Notes under the pieces: model-generated
Databases searched by the model: none
Seen by the model: only the letters and a program-made list of their open reading frames with translations
What the model was told of the DNA's origin: nothing
Made by a program: the position numbers and the translations under genes
Part shown: positions 52,563 to 62,120 of the stretch, piece by piece
How the letters are laid out: each line of letters starts with the position of its first letter
Position numbering within the stretch: the stretch's first letter is position 1
Source: Rhodospirillaceae bacterium UBA6219
Lineage (GTDB): Bacteria > Pseudomonadota > Alphaproteobacteria > Rhodospirillales > Magnetospirillaceae
Reading direction: 5' to 3'
Length of the DNA stretch: 64,000 bases
Assembly (NCBI GenBank): GCA_002435715.1
Contig: DISD01000002.1
Span: 22,994-86,993 of the forward strand

Positions 52563-54497
52563 TTAGCGCGCGTTGAACATGTACCAGGTAACGAACACCG
52601 CCACGCCGATCAACATCGCGAACGCGTAGTGGTACAGGTACCCGGATTGCAGCTTGCCCACCTTCTGGGCAATGGACTTGGTGGCGGCGGCCACGCCGTC
52701 GGGACCGACGCCGTCGATCAGCGCCCCGTCACCGCCCTGCCACAAGCCACGGCCCAACTTGAAGGCCGGCTTGACGAACAGGAAGTCGTACAGTTCGTCG
52801 AAGTACCACTTGTTCAGCAAGAACAGGTGGACACCCTTGAAGGTCGAGGCCAGGGCCGCGGGGATCGAGGGGACGAACATGTAAAGGATATAGGCCAGAA
52901 CGATGCCGGAAGCGGCGACCACGGTCGGCAGCAGGGCGACCCAATGCTCGATGTGGTGCAGGTTTTCCATGGCGCCATGGGCTTCGGCCACCACCTTGAT
53001 GGAAGTGCGCCAGAAGTCGTGGGCGGCATGGCCGACGAACAGCTCGTAGCCCAACCAGCCCGAGAACACCGCGCCGCAGGCCAGGACCAGCAACGGCAGA
53101 ACCATCACCGCCGGGCTTTCATGGACATGGGCCATGACGTGCTCGTCGGCGCGGGGCTTGCCGTGGAAGGTCAGGATCAACAGACGCCACGAATAGAAAG
53201 CGGTCAGGAAGGCCGCCAACACGCCCATGACATAGGCCAGCTGGCCCGACCAGGTGTGGGACGCCCAGGCCGCTTCCAAGATGGTGTCCTTGGAATAGTA
53301 ACCGGCGAAGAACGGCACGCCCGCCAGGGCCAGCGAACCGATCCACATCAGGATCCAGGTCACCTTGACGTGCTTCCAGATGCCACCCATGCGACGGATG
53401 TCCTGTTCGTCGCTCATGGCGTGGATCACCGAGCCGGCACCCAAGAACAGCAACGCCTTGAAGAAAGCGTGGGTCATCAGGTGGAACACGGCGGCCTGAT
53501 AGGCCGACACGCCGATGGCGAAGAACATGTAACCCAGCTGCGAGCAGGTGGAATACGCGATGATACGCTTGATGTCGTTCTGGACGCAGCCGACGGTGGC
53601 GGCGAAGAACGCGGTGGCGGCACCGATCACGGTGACCACGGTCAGCGCGGTGTCCGAATATTCGAACAACGGGCTCATGCGGGCGACCATGAAGACGCCG
53701 GCGGTGACCATGGTGGCGGCGTGGATCAGCGCCGAAACCGGGGTCGGACCTTCCATGGCGTCGGGCAACCAGGTGTGCAGACCCAACTGGGCCGACTTAC
53801 CCATGGCGCCGACGAACAGCAGCAGGCAGCAGATGGTGATGGCGTTCACATCCATGCCGAAGAAGTGCACCACTTCCCCCGCCTTTTCCGGCGCGGCGGC
53901 GAAGATCGACGAGAAGGTGACGCTGTCGAACAGGAAGTAGACACCGAAGATGCCCAGCGCGAAGCCGAAGTCACCGACGCGGTTGACCACGAAAGCCTTG
54001 ATGGCGGCGGCGCTGGCCGACGGCTTTTGGTACCAGAAACCGATCAGCAGGTAGGACGCCAGCCCCACGCCTTCCCAGCCGAAGAACAGCTGGACCAAAT
54101 TGTCGGCGGTCACCAGCATCAGCATGGCGAAGGTGAACAGCGACAGATAGGACATGAAGCGCGGGATCGACGGGTCGTGGCTCATATAGCCGACCGAGTA
54201 GACGTGGACCATGAACGACACCCAGGTGACGACGATCATCATGACCGCGGTCAGGGTGTCGAACTTCAGGGCCCACGACACGTCGAGCGTGCCCGACTGC
54301 ATCCAGTGCAGGATCTGGATGGTCACGTAATTGCCGTCGATGGCCACTTCCTTGAAGATCAAGGCCGAGGACAGGGCGGAAACGCCCAACAACGTGCAGG
54401 TGACGATCTGCGCGCCACGGTCACCGATGAAGCGGCCGAAAAGACCAGCGACGATCGAGCCCAGCAGCGGCAGGAAGATTGCGGCGACATACATCAT
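52563..54497 (-). CDS. nuoL: NADH-quinone oxidoreductase subunit L
   Basis: 644 residues, the largest membrane subunit, with about sixteen helices including the long C-terminal lateral helix. Motifs: LVQLFFGWEGVGLASYLLIG, SAQLGLHTWLPDAMEGPTPV and SALIHAATMVTAGVFM with the key lysine region DIKRIIAYSTCSQLGYMFFA. Length is normal for the family. It lies 7 bp after nuoK. Confidence 0.95.
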   Translation of the reverse strand: MMYVAAIFLPLLGSIVAGLFGRFIGDRGAQIVTCTLLGVSALSSALIFKEVAIDGNYVTIQILHWMQSGTLDVSWALKFDTLTAVMMIVVTWVSFMVHVYSVGYMSHDPSIPRFMSYLSLFTFAMLMLVTADNLVQLFFGWEGVGLASYLLIGFWYQKPSASAAAIKAFVVNRVGDFGFALGIFGVYFLFDSVTFSSIFAAAPEKAGEVVHFFGMDVNAITICCLLLFVGAMGKSAQLGLHTWLPDAMEGPTPVSALIHAATMVTAGVFMVARMSPLFEYSDTALTVVTVIGAATAFFAATVGCVQNDIKRIIAYSTCSQLGYMFFAIGVSAYQAAVFHLMTHAFFKALLFLGAGSVIHAMSDEQDIRRMGGIWKHVKVTWILMWIGSLALAGVPFFAGYYSKDTILEAAWASHTWSGQLAYVMGVLAAFLTAFYSWRLLILTFHGKPRADEHVMAHVHESPAVMVLPLLVLACGAVFSGWLGYELFVGHAAHDFWRTSIKVVAEAHGAMENLHHIEHWVALLPTVVAASGIVLAYILYMFVPSIPAALASTFKGVHLFLLNKWYFDELYDFLFVKPAFKLGRGLWQGGDGALIDGVGPDGVAAATKSIAQKVGKLQSGYLYHYAFAMLIGVAVFVTWYMFNAR

Positions 54498-54504
54498 CGC
54501 TGGA

Positions 54505-54816
54505 TTACCCCTTCAGCTGGCTGATTTCCTCGACCGCGATCGTTCCGCGGTTGCGGAAGAAGACGACGAGGATGGCAAGACCGATGGCAGCCTCGGCGGC
54601 GGCGACGGTCAGGATGAACATGGTGAACACCTGGCCGACTAGGTCGTTCAGGTAGGACGAGAAGGTCACCATGTTCAGGTTCACCGCCAGCAGCATCAAT
54701 TCGATGCTCATCATGATGATGATGACGTTCTTGCGGTTCAGGAAGATGCCGAACACACCCAGCGTGAACAAGATGGCCGCGACGGTCAGGTAATGGGCAA
54801 GGCCGATGGTGAACAT
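54505..54816 (-). CDS. nuoK: NADH-quinone oxidoreductase subunit K
   Basis: 103 residues, three membrane helices, with the conserved membrane glutamates in MMSIELMLLAVNLNMV and VAAAEAAIGLAILV. Normal size. Its start is 1 bp after the nuoJ stop. Confidence 0.95.
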   Translation of the reverse strand: MFTIGLAHYLTVAAILFTLGVFGIFLNRKNVIIIMMSIELMLLAVNLNMVTFSSYLNDLVGQVFTMFILTVAAAEAAIGLAILVVFFRNRGTIAVEEISQLKG

Positions 54817-54817
54817 G

Positions 54818-55429
54818 TCAGATGCCTCCCCCGGTGCTGACTTTGCGGATCTCGATACGGTCCTTGGCGGTGACGCCGACCTGATCGTAAATCTTCTGCT
54901 TGCGAACGCCCGAACGCGACCGATGGGTCAGCAAGATGGCGCCGATCATGGCGATCAGCAGCACCACGCCCGAGGCTTGGAACAGATAGACGTACTTGGT
55001 GTAGATCAACTGGCCCAAAGCGGCGGTGTTGGTGATCTCGCCGCCACTTGGGGCCGGCGAGGCCAGCATGGCTTCCACGTCGGGGGCGAAGGTCCAGCCG
55101 GCGTAGCTCATGGCCAGTTCGATCAGCAACACGATGCCGATCACCGCACCGATGGGCAGATACTGGGCCACGCCTTCGCGCAGCTTCAGGAAGTTGATGT
55201 CCAGCATCATGACGACGAACAGGAACATCACCGCCACGGCGCCCACATAGACGACCACCAGGACCATGGCCAGGAATTCCGCGCCCAGCAGCAGGAACAG
55301 ACCCGCCGCGTTGAAGAAGCACAGAATGAGGAACAGCACGGAATGCACCGGGTTCCGCGCGGTGACCACCAGACCGGCGCTCACCACCGCCAGGCCAGCG
55401 AACATGTAAAAGATCAATGCCGCGATCAT
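54818..55429 (-). CDS. nuoJ: NADH-quinone oxidoreductase subunit J
   Basis: 203 residues, five membrane helices. The family pattern NPVHSVLFLILCFFNAAGLF and EFLAMVLVVVYVGAVAVMFLFVVMMLD is clear, including the pi-bulge helix region. ATG 55429 (MIAALIFYMF) is preferred to 55447 because AAGGGGGA precedes it. It lies 14 bp after nuoI. Confidence 0.95.
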   Translation of the reverse strand: MIAALIFYMFAGLAVVSAGLVVTARNPVHSVLFLILCFFNAAGLFLLLGAEFLAMVLVVVYVGAVAVMFLFVVMMLDINFLKLREGVAQYLPIGAVIGIVLLIELAMSYAGWTFAPDVEAMLASPAPSGGEITNTAALGQLIYTKYVYLFQASGVVLLIAMIGAILLTHRSRSGVRKQKIYDQVGVTAKDRIEIRKVSTGGGI

Positions 55430-55443
55430 GCCATCCCCCTTAA

Positions 55444-55932
55444 TCAACGGTACGGCGCGTCGGCGGCGATGCGCATGGCCAGTTCGGCCTCCCAGCGATC
55501 ACCGTTCGCGAGCAGTTTCTGCTTGTTGTACATGAGCTCGGCCCGGGTCTCGGTGGCGAACTCGAAATTCGGACCCTCGACGATGGCATCCACCGGGCAG
55601 GCTTCCTGGCAGAAGCCGCAATAAATGCACTTGGTCATGTCGATGTCGTAGCGACGCGCCCGACGCGAGCCGTCTTCGCGCACTTCACCTTCGATGGTGA
55701 TGGCCTGGGCGGGGCAGATGGCCTCGCACAGCTTGCACGAAATGCAGCGTTCTTCACCGTTGGGATAACGGCGCAGCGCATGCTCGCCACGGAAACGCGG
55801 CGACATCGGGATCTTTTCGTACGGGTAGTTGGTGGTGACCGCCGGCTTGAACATGTAGCGGAAGGTCAACGCCAAGCCCTGGACCAGTTCGGTCAACAGG
55901 AAAGCCCGTGCGGTACGGTCGAGAAAAGCCAT
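55444..55932 (-). CDS. nuoI: NADH-quinone oxidoreductase subunit I
   Basis: 162 residues. A ferredoxin-like subunit with two [4Fe-4S] clusters: CISCKLCEAICPAQAI and CIYCGFCQEACPVDAI. These are N6a and N6b, passing electrons from NuoG towards NuoB. The alphaproteobacterial GEHALRRYPNGEERCI is present. ATG 55932 with AGGAGAG upstream; GTG 55935 is an alternative. Confidence 0.95.
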   Translation of the reverse strand: MAFLDRTARAFLLTELVQGLALTFRYMFKPAVTTNYPYEKIPMSPRFRGEHALRRYPNGEERCISCKLCEAICPAQAITIEGEVREDGSRRARRYDIDMTKCIYCGFCQEACPVDAIVEGPNFEFATETRAELMYNKQKLLANGDRWEAELAMRIAADAPYR

Positions 55933-55944
55933 CACACTCTCTCC

Positions 55945-56976
55945 TTAACCCTGGCCCGGCAGCCAACCGAACGCGACCAGCACGCCCGAAGTCAGCACCA
56001 CCCAGATCAGCGAGAACGGCAGGAAGATCTTCCAGCCCAGGCGCATCAACTGGTCATAGCGATAGCGCGGGAAGGTGGCACGCACCCACAGGAAGACGAA
56101 CAGAACGGCGCACACCTTCAGCGCGAACCAGATCACGCCGGGGATCCAGTTGAAGGGAGCCATGTCGACGATGGGCAGCCACCCCCCCAGGAACAGCACC
56201 ACAGCCATGCCGCTCATCAGGATCATGTTGGCGTATTCACCCAGGAAGAACATGGCGAAGGTCATGGCCGAATATTCGACGTTGTAACCGGCCACCAGTT
56301 CCGATTCCGATTCCGCCAAGTCGAAGGGGGCGCGGTTGGTTTCCGCCAGGATCGACACGATGAAGATGACGAACATCGGCAGGTGCGGAATGACGAACCA
56401 CACCGTTTCCTTCTGCTTCATCACGATGTCGGAAAGGTTCAGCGAACCGGTGGTGATCAGCACCGAGATGATCACCAGACCCATGGAGACTTCGTAGGAC
56501 ACCATCTGGGCCGCCGAACGCAGGCCGCCCAGGAAGGCGTATTTCGAATTGGAAGCCCAGCCCGACATGATGATGCCATAGACGCCCAAGGACGAGATGG
56601 CGAACAGGTACAGCATGCCGACATTGATGTCGGCCAGCACCCAGCCTTCGTCGAAGGGAATGACCGCCCAGGCGATCAACGCCAGGGTGAAGGTCAGCAT
56701 CGGGGCCATGACGAAGACCACCTTGTTCGACCCGGACGGGAAGATGGTTTCCTTCAGGAACAGCTTGGCGCCGTCGGCCAGCGGCTGCAGCAAGCCCAAG
56801 GGGCCGACCACATTGGGGCCCTTGCGCAGCTGGATGGCGCCGATGACCTTGCGTTCGGCATAGGTCAGATAGGCGACGGCCACCAGCAGCGGCACGACGA
56901 TGACCAGAATCTGCAGAACGATGACGATCAGACGCCACAATTCCGGGGGCAGCAGCCCAGAGAGCATATCAACCAT
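55945..56976 (-). CDS. nuoH: NADH-quinone oxidoreductase subunit H
   Basis: 343 residues, eight membrane helices. Motifs: YAERKVIGAIQLRKGPNVVG then PLGLLQPLADGAKLFLKE (quinone site region) and ETNRAPFDLAESESELVAGY. It joins the peripheral and membrane arms at the quinone chamber. ATG 56976 lies inside the end of nuoG (8-bp overlap). Confidence 0.95.
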   Translation of the reverse strand: MVDMLSGLLPPELWRLIVIVLQILVIVVPLLVAVAYLTYAERKVIGAIQLRKGPNVVGPLGLLQPLADGAKLFLKETIFPSGSNKVVFVMAPMLTFTLALIAWAVIPFDEGWVLADINVGMLYLFAISSLGVYGIIMSGWASNSKYAFLGGLRSAAQMVSYEVSMGLVIISVLITTGSLNLSDIVMKQKETVWFVIPHLPMFVIFIVSILAETNRAPFDLAESESELVAGYNVEYSAMTFAMFFLGEYANMILMSGMAVVLFLGGWLPIVDMAPFNWIPGVIWFALKVCAVLFVFLWVRATFPRYRYDQLMRLGWKIFLPFSLIWVVLTSGVLVAFGWLPGQG

Positions 56977-59044
56977 GGGTCCCCGTCTTCTTCTTGCTGT
57001 TGCAGCCACAGCCGCCGCCGAATTGCGACGTGCACTCCGCCATGGTCTTGGAGGCACGCGAAATCGGGTCGACCTGATAGAAGTTGTCGATGCTGGAAGC
57101 CAAAGGCTTGTCCGTCAAAGCACCGTCGATGCCGACCGGCGCCCACGGGGCGGCGACCAGGCTGCCCTCACCCGCCAACAGCGGGTTGGTGGCGGCAATG
57201 CGTTCGCGCAATTGCTTGACGGTGTCGAAAGCAAGCGGCTTGCCCAAAGCATCGGACAAAGCGCGGATCACCTTCCAGTCTTCCTTGGCCTCGCCCGGCG
57301 GGAAGATGGCCAGACGGGTGCGCTGCACCCGGCCTTCGGTGTTGACGAAGGTGGCGCTCTTTTCCGTGTAGGCGGCGGTGGGCAGGACCACGTCGGCGCG
57401 GTGCGCACCGGCATCGCCGTGGGTGCCCAGATAGACCACGAAGGCGTTGCCCAGGTTTTTCACGTCGACTTCGTCGGCACCGGCCAGGAACACCACCGAG
57501 ATTTCACCCTTGGCGGCGCCGGCGACGATGCCGGCGGTGTCGTAACCGCCCACATAAGGCACGAAGCCCATGTCCAGACCGCCGACCAAGGCGGCGTCGG
57601 TGTGCAGCACGTTGAAGCCGTTCCAGCCGTCCTTGATCATGCCGGTGGCTTCGGCCAGCTTGGAGGCCAGCGCCAGGATGGCGGCGCCATCTTCACGGTT
57701 GACCGCGCCCTGGCCCAGGATGATCGCCGGGTTGGAGGCGTTCTTCAGAACCTCGAAGAACGGATGGTTGCCCGAGGCGATGTCGGCCAGGATGCTGGCT
57801 TGGTCGCCCAGATAATCGTGCTTGAAGGTCAGGTCGGTCTTGGGACCGATCACGGCGGCCTTGAAGCCACCCTTCAGCCAACGCTTGCGGAGACGGGCGT
57901 TCAGCACCGGCGCTTCAATGCGCGGATTGGAACCGACGATCAGCAGGGCGTCGGCCTGTTCGATGCCGGCGATGGTCGAATTGAACAGATAGCCGGCGCG
58001 GTTGCCGGGCCACAGCTTCGACCCTTCGGGGCGACAATCGATATGGGGCGAGCCCAGAACCGCGAACAGGTCCTTGAAGGCCTGCATGGTTTCCACATCG
58101 GTCTGCCCACCGGTGATGGCGGCGATCTTGTTGCCGGCCAGACCGTTGACCTTGGCGGCGATAGCGGCGAAGGCGTCGTTCCACGAGGTGGCGACCAGCT
58201 TGCCGTCCTTACGGACATAAGCGCGGTCCAAACGCTGACGCTTCAGGCCGTCCACGGCGAAACGCGAGCGATCCGACAGCCATTCCTCGTTGATGTCGTC
58301 ATTGACGCGGGGAAGGATGCGGATGACCTCGTTGCCACGGGTGTCGACGCGGATGGCCGAACCCAGGGCGTCCATGGCGTCGACGCTTTCGGTCTTCTTC
58401 AGTTCCCAGGCGCGGTAGGTGTAGCTGGCCGGCTTGTTGGTCAGCGCGCCCACCGGGCACAGATCGATCAGGTTGCCCGACAGTTCCGAGGACACCGCAG
58501 CGCCGACATAGCGGCCGATTTCCAGATGTTCCGAGCGGCCCAGACCGCCCAGCACCGGGGTGCCGGCGATTTCAGAAATGAAGCGGATACAGCGCGTGCA
58601 TTGGATGCAGCGGGTCATCCAGGTCTGGATCAGCGGACCGTAATCCTTGTCCTCGACCGAACGCTTTTCTTCCTGATAGCGGCCGCGGTCACCACCATAG
58701 GCCATGGCCTGGTCCTGCAGGTCGCATTCACCGCCCTGGTCGCAGATCGGGCAATCCAGCGGGTGGTTGATCAGCAGGAACTCCATCACGCCTTGCCGCG
58801 CTTTGCGCACGTTGGCGTTGCTGGTGTGGACCACCATCCCCTCGCCCACCGGCATGGCGCAGGACGCCACCGGTTTGGGCATCTTTTCCACTTCCACCAG
58901 ACACATGCGGCAATTGCCGGCCACGGCCAAGCGTTCATGGTAGCAGAAACGCGGGATCTCGATGCCGATGGTTTCGGCAGCCTGCAGGATGGTCATCCCG
59001 GCTTCGACTTCGATCTCGGTTCCGTCGATCGTCAGTTTGGGCAT
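56969..59044 (-). CDS. nuoG: NADH-quinone oxidoreductase subunit G
   Basis: 691 residues. The N-terminal [2Fe-2S] ferredoxin domain (CYHERLAVAGNCRMCLVEVE), the His-ligated cluster (HPLDCPICDQGGECDLQ) and the [4Fe-4S] (CIQCTRCIRFISE with CPVGALT) precede a molybdopterin-oxidoreductase-like body without cofactor. The C-terminus carries an unusual Cys-rich, basic tail: CTSQFGGGCGCNSKKK then TGTHG. The start MPKLTIDGTEIEVEAGMTIL is at 59044. It overlaps nuoH by 8 bp. Confidence 0.95.
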   Translation of the reverse strand: MPKLTIDGTEIEVEAGMTILQAAETIGIEIPRFCYHERLAVAGNCRMCLVEVEKMPKPVASCAMPVGEGMVVHTSNANVRKARQGVMEFLLINHPLDCPICDQGGECDLQDQAMAYGGDRGRYQEEKRSVEDKDYGPLIQTWMTRCIQCTRCIRFISEIAGTPVLGGLGRSEHLEIGRYVGAAVSSELSGNLIDLCPVGALTNKPASYTYRAWELKKTESVDAMDALGSAIRVDTRGNEVIRILPRVNDDINEEWLSDRSRFAVDGLKRQRLDRAYVRKDGKLVATSWNDAFAAIAAKVNGLAGNKIAAITGGQTDVETMQAFKDLFAVLGSPHIDCRPEGSKLWPGNRAGYLFNSTIAGIEQADALLIVGSNPRIEAPVLNARLRKRWLKGGFKAAVIGPKTDLTFKHDYLGDQASILADIASGNHPFFEVLKNASNPAIILGQGAVNREDGAAILALASKLAEATGMIKDGWNGFNVLHTDAALVGGLDMGFVPYVGGYDTAGIVAGAAKGEISVVFLAGADEVDVKNLGNAFVVYLGTHGDAGAHRADVVLPTAAYTEKSATFVNTEGRVQRTRLAIFPPGEAKEDWKVIRALSDALGKPLAFDTVKQLRERIAATNPLLAGEGSLVAAPWAPVGIDGALTDKPLASSIDNFYQVDPISRASKTMAECTSQFGGGCGCNSKKKTGTHG

Positions 59045-59061
59045 GTTTTCTCGAACCTCCC

Positions 59062-60339
59062 TTAGGCCGCGCTGGCGTTGCGGGCCCGGATCTTCTGCTC
59101 GATCACGGGGCGGAAATTGCGGATCAGACCCTGGATCGGCCAAGCGGCGGCGTCGCCCAGGGCGCAAATGGTGTGGCCTTCCACCTGCTTGGTGACTTGG
59201 AACAGCATGTCCACTTCGTCCATGGTCATGTCGCCCTTGTCCAGGCGTTCCATCATGCGCCACAGCCAGCCGGTGCCTTCACGGCACGGCGTGCACTGGC
59301 CGCAGCTTTCGTGCTTGTAAAAGCGCGACAGGCGGGTGATGGCACGCACCAGATCGGTGGACTTGTCCATGACGATGACGGCGGCCGTGCCCAGACCCGA
59401 GCCCTGCTCGCGCAGGCCGTCGAAATCCATCGGGCAGTTCTCGATCATCTCGCGGGTCAAGGCCGGGGTCGAGCAACCGCCGGGGATCACCGCCAGCAGA
59501 TTGTCCCAACCGCCGCGAATACCGCCGCAATGCTTGTCGATCAGTTCGCGGAAGGTGATGCCCATTTCCTCTTCCACATTGCACGGCTTGTTCACATGGC
59601 CGGAAATGCAGAACAGCTTGGTGCCCGAGTTCTTGGCGCGGCCCAGGCCGGCGAACCAGGCGCCCGAGCGGCGCAGGATGGTGGGAACCACGGCGATGGA
59701 TTCGACGTTGTTCACGGTGGTCGGGCAGCCATACAGACCGACGCCGGCCGGGAACGGCGGCTTCAGACGGGGCTGGCCCTTCTTGCCTTCCAGGCTTTCG
59801 ATCAGCGCCGATTCCTCGCCGCAGATGTAAGCGCCGGCACCGCGATGGACGTAGAGATCGAAATCCCAGCCCGAATTGCAGGCGTTCTTGCCGATCAGAC
59901 CGGCGGCATAAGCCTCGTCGATGGCCACCTGCAGGTGCTCGGCTTCGCGCACGAACTCACCACGGATATAGATGTAGGACGCGTGCGCCCCGATGGCGAA
60001 CGAGGCCAGCAGCGCGCCTTCGACCAGCTTGTGCGGGTCGAAACGCATGATTTCGCGGTCCTTGCAGGTACCCGGCTCGCCTTCGTCGGCGTTGATCACC
60101 AGGTAATGCGGACGCGCCCCTTCGGTCTTGGGCATGAAGGACCACTTCATGCCGGTGCCGAAACCGGCGCCGCCACGGCCACGCAGGCCCGAGGTCTTGA
60201 CCTCTTCGATGATGGCGTCACGGCCCTTTTCCAGCAGCGCCTTGGTGTTGTCCCAATCGCCGCGCGAACGGGCGCCGGACAGGCGCCAGTCGTGGATGCC
60301 GTACAGGTTGGTGAAGATTCTGTCCTGATCGCGCAGCAT
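59062..60339 (-). CDS. nuoF: NADH-quinone oxidoreductase subunit F
   Basis: 425 residues. It binds NADH and FMN and the N3 [4Fe-4S] cluster. NADH site GLRGRGGAGFGTGMKWSFMP; FMN region LVINADEGEPGTCKDREIM and GAGAYICGEESALIESLEG; cluster cysteines ESCGQCTPCREGTGW plus the Cys in TICALGD. The start shares one base with the nuoE stop (TGATG). Confidence 0.96.
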   Translation of the reverse strand: MLRDQDRIFTNLYGIHDWRLSGARSRGDWDNTKALLEKGRDAIIEEVKTSGLRGRGGAGFGTGMKWSFMPKTEGARPHYLVINADEGEPGTCKDREIMRFDPHKLVEGALLASFAIGAHASYIYIRGEFVREAEHLQVAIDEAYAAGLIGKNACNSGWDFDLYVHRGAGAYICGEESALIESLEGKKGQPRLKPPFPAGVGLYGCPTTVNNVESIAVVPTILRRSGAWFAGLGRAKNSGTKLFCISGHVNKPCNVEEEMGITFRELIDKHCGGIRGGWDNLLAVIPGGCSTPALTREMIENCPMDFDGLREQGSGLGTAAVIVMDKSTDLVRAITRLSRFYKHESCGQCTPCREGTGWLWRMMERLDKGDMTMDEVDMLFQVTKQVEGHTICALGDAAAWPIQGLIRNFRPVIEQKIRARNASAA

Positions 60340-60944
60340 CACGCCTTCTCCGTTCCGAAGGTGAGTTCGCCCAACGTGGTGGGACCGCCGGCGGGAGCCG
60401 AGAACTGACGACCGTCCTGCGGGCCGGTCTTCGGGGTCTCGCCACGCTTGATCGCCTCCAGCACCGACTTGGTGCTGTCGGGGGTCAGGCCCTCGTAGTA
60501 ATCGTCGTTGATCTGCATCATCGGCGCGTTGACGCAAGCCCCCAGGCATTCCACCTCGGACAGGGTGAACATGCCGTCGGCGGTGGTCTCGCCCCAATCC
60601 AGGCCCAAGGTGTCCTTGGCCACCTGGGCCACGCCGTCCGAACCGGTCAGCAGGCAGCAGATGTTGGTGCACACCTGAACGTGGTGCTGACCCACCGGGC
60701 GCTGGTTGTACATGGTGTAGAAGGTCACCACTTCCTGCACCCGGATGGGAGCCATCTCCAGCATGTCGGCGATGGCTTCGATCACCGCGATCGAGGTCCA
60801 GCCGACCTGACGCTGGGCCAGGTCCAACAGGGGCATCACCGCCGATTGCTGGCGGCCGGCCGGGTACTTGGCGATGATCGCCTTGGCCTTTTCCAGGTTT
60901 TCCGGCGTAAAGGCGAAGCTGGTCATTTCATTTTCGTTGCTCAT
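60339..60944 (-). CDS. nuoE: NADH-quinone oxidoreductase subunit E
   Basis: 201 residues. A thioredoxin-fold [2Fe-2S] subunit (N1a): cluster cysteines in VQVCTNICCLLTG and VECLGACVNAPMMQ. It has a C-terminal extension beyond residue 160 (KTGPQDGRQFSAPAGGPTTL), as in other alphaproteobacteria. It works with NuoF in the NADH module. It overlaps the nuoD stop by 4 bp. Confidence 0.95.
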   Translation of the reverse strand: MSNENEMTSFAFTPENLEKAKAIIAKYPAGRQQSAVMPLLDLAQRQVGWTSIAVIEAIADMLEMAPIRVQEVVTFYTMYNQRPVGQHHVQVCTNICCLLTGSDGVAQVAKDTLGLDWGETTADGMFTLSEVECLGACVNAPMMQINDDYYEGLTPDSTKSVLEAIKRGETPKTGPQDGRQFSAPAGGPTTLGELTFGTEKA

Positions 60945-62119
60945 CGGTCGATCTCGCCAAAAACGATGTCGATGGAGCCGATATTGGCCACCACGTCAGC
61001 CAGCATGTGTCCCTTGGACATCATGTCCAGCGCCTGCAGATGGACGTATCCCGGCGGGCGGATCTTGCAGCGATACGGCTTGTTGGTGCCGTCGGCCACC
61101 AGATAGACCGCGAACTCACCCTTGGGGGCTTCCACGGCGGCGTACACCTCGCCTTCCGGAACCCGGAAGCCTTCGGTGAACAGCTTGAAGTGATGGATCA
61201 AAGCTTCCATCGACTTCTTCATGTCGGCGCGCGGCGGCGGCGACACCTTGCGGTCCTCGGTCTTCACCGGGCCGGTCGGCATCTCGCGGATGCACTGCTT
61301 CATGATCTTGACCGATTCGCGCATTTCGACGACGCGGACCAGATAACGGTCATAGCAATCGCCGGTCTTGCCCACCGGAATGTCGAAATCCATGCGGTCA
61401 TAGACTTCATAGGGCTGGGCCTTGCGCAGATCCCAAGCGATGCCCGAGGCGCGCAGGTTGGGGCCGGTGAAGCCCCAATCCAAGGCCTGTTCAGCGTTCA
61501 CGATGCCGATATCGACGGTACGCTGCTTGAAGATGCGGTTCTCGGTGACCAGGGTCTCGATGTCGTCCACCACCTTGGGGAACTGATCACACCAAGCATC
61601 GATGTCTTCCAACAGACCGGCGGGCAGGTCCTGGGCGACACCACCGACGCGGAAATAATTGGCGTGCAGACGAGCACCACAAGCGCGCTCGTAGAACTCC
61701 ATCAGCTTCTCGCGTTCCTCGAAACCCCACAGCATGGGGGTCATGCCGCCGACGTCGAAGACGAAGGAGCAGACGTTCAGCAGGTGGTTGAGGATGCGGC
61801 CCATTTCGCAGTACAGCACGCGGATGTACTGGCCACGCAGCGGCACTTCGACGCCCAGCAGCTTTTCGGCGGCCATGACGAAGGCGTGTTCCTGGTTCAT
61901 GGTGCCGACATAGTCCAGACGGTCGAAATACGGCGTCGCCTGGGCGTAAATCTTGTGCTCGATCAGCTTTTCGGTGCCGCGATGCAGCAGACCGATATGC
62001 GGATCGGCGCGGTCCACCACTTCACCCGACATTTCCAGGATCAGACGCAGCACGCCGTGCGCGGCCGGATGCTGGGGGCCGAAATTGATGTTGTAGCTCT
62101 TGATCTGGGATTCGGCCAT
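60941..62119 (-). CDS. nuoD: NADH-quinone oxidoreductase subunit D
   Basis: 392 residues, the 49-kDa-type subunit forming the quinone site with NuoB. The motifs NINFGPQHPAAHGVLRL (catalytic His) and PHIGLLHRGTEKLIE are present, along with GGMTPMLWGFEEREKLMEFY. ATG 62119 starts MAESQIKSYNINFG, 1 bp after nuoC; upstream ATG 62146 lies inside nuoC. Confidence 0.96.
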   Translation of the reverse strand: MAESQIKSYNINFGPQHPAAHGVLRLILEMSGEVVDRADPHIGLLHRGTEKLIEHKIYAQATPYFDRLDYVGTMNQEHAFVMAAEKLLGVEVPLRGQYIRVLYCEMGRILNHLLNVCSFVFDVGGMTPMLWGFEEREKLMEFYERACGARLHANYFRVGGVAQDLPAGLLEDIDAWCDQFPKVVDDIETLVTENRIFKQRTVDIGIVNAEQALDWGFTGPNLRASGIAWDLRKAQPYEVYDRMDFDIPVGKTGDCYDRYLVRVVEMRESVKIMKQCIREMPTGPVKTEDRKVSPPPRADMKKSMEALIHHFKLFTEGFRVPEGEVYAAVEAPKGEFAVYLVADGTNKPYRCKIRPPGYVHLQALDMMSKGHMLADVVANIGSIDIVFGEIDR

Positions 62120-62120
62120 G

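Noticed and set aside
49534..52566. 1010-codon open frame on the plus strand opposite nuoN and nuoM
   Set aside because: His/Gln/Gly-rich composition with no domain, a typical mirror of GC-rich membrane-protein genes; the nuo genes on the other strand are certain.
52548..54524. 658-codon plus-strand open frame opposite nuoL
   Set aside because: Antisense shadow; no domain features, and nuoL is unmistakable.
56900..59065. 721-codon plus-strand open frame opposite nuoG
   Set aside because: Antisense shadow of nuoG with no protein-like motifs.
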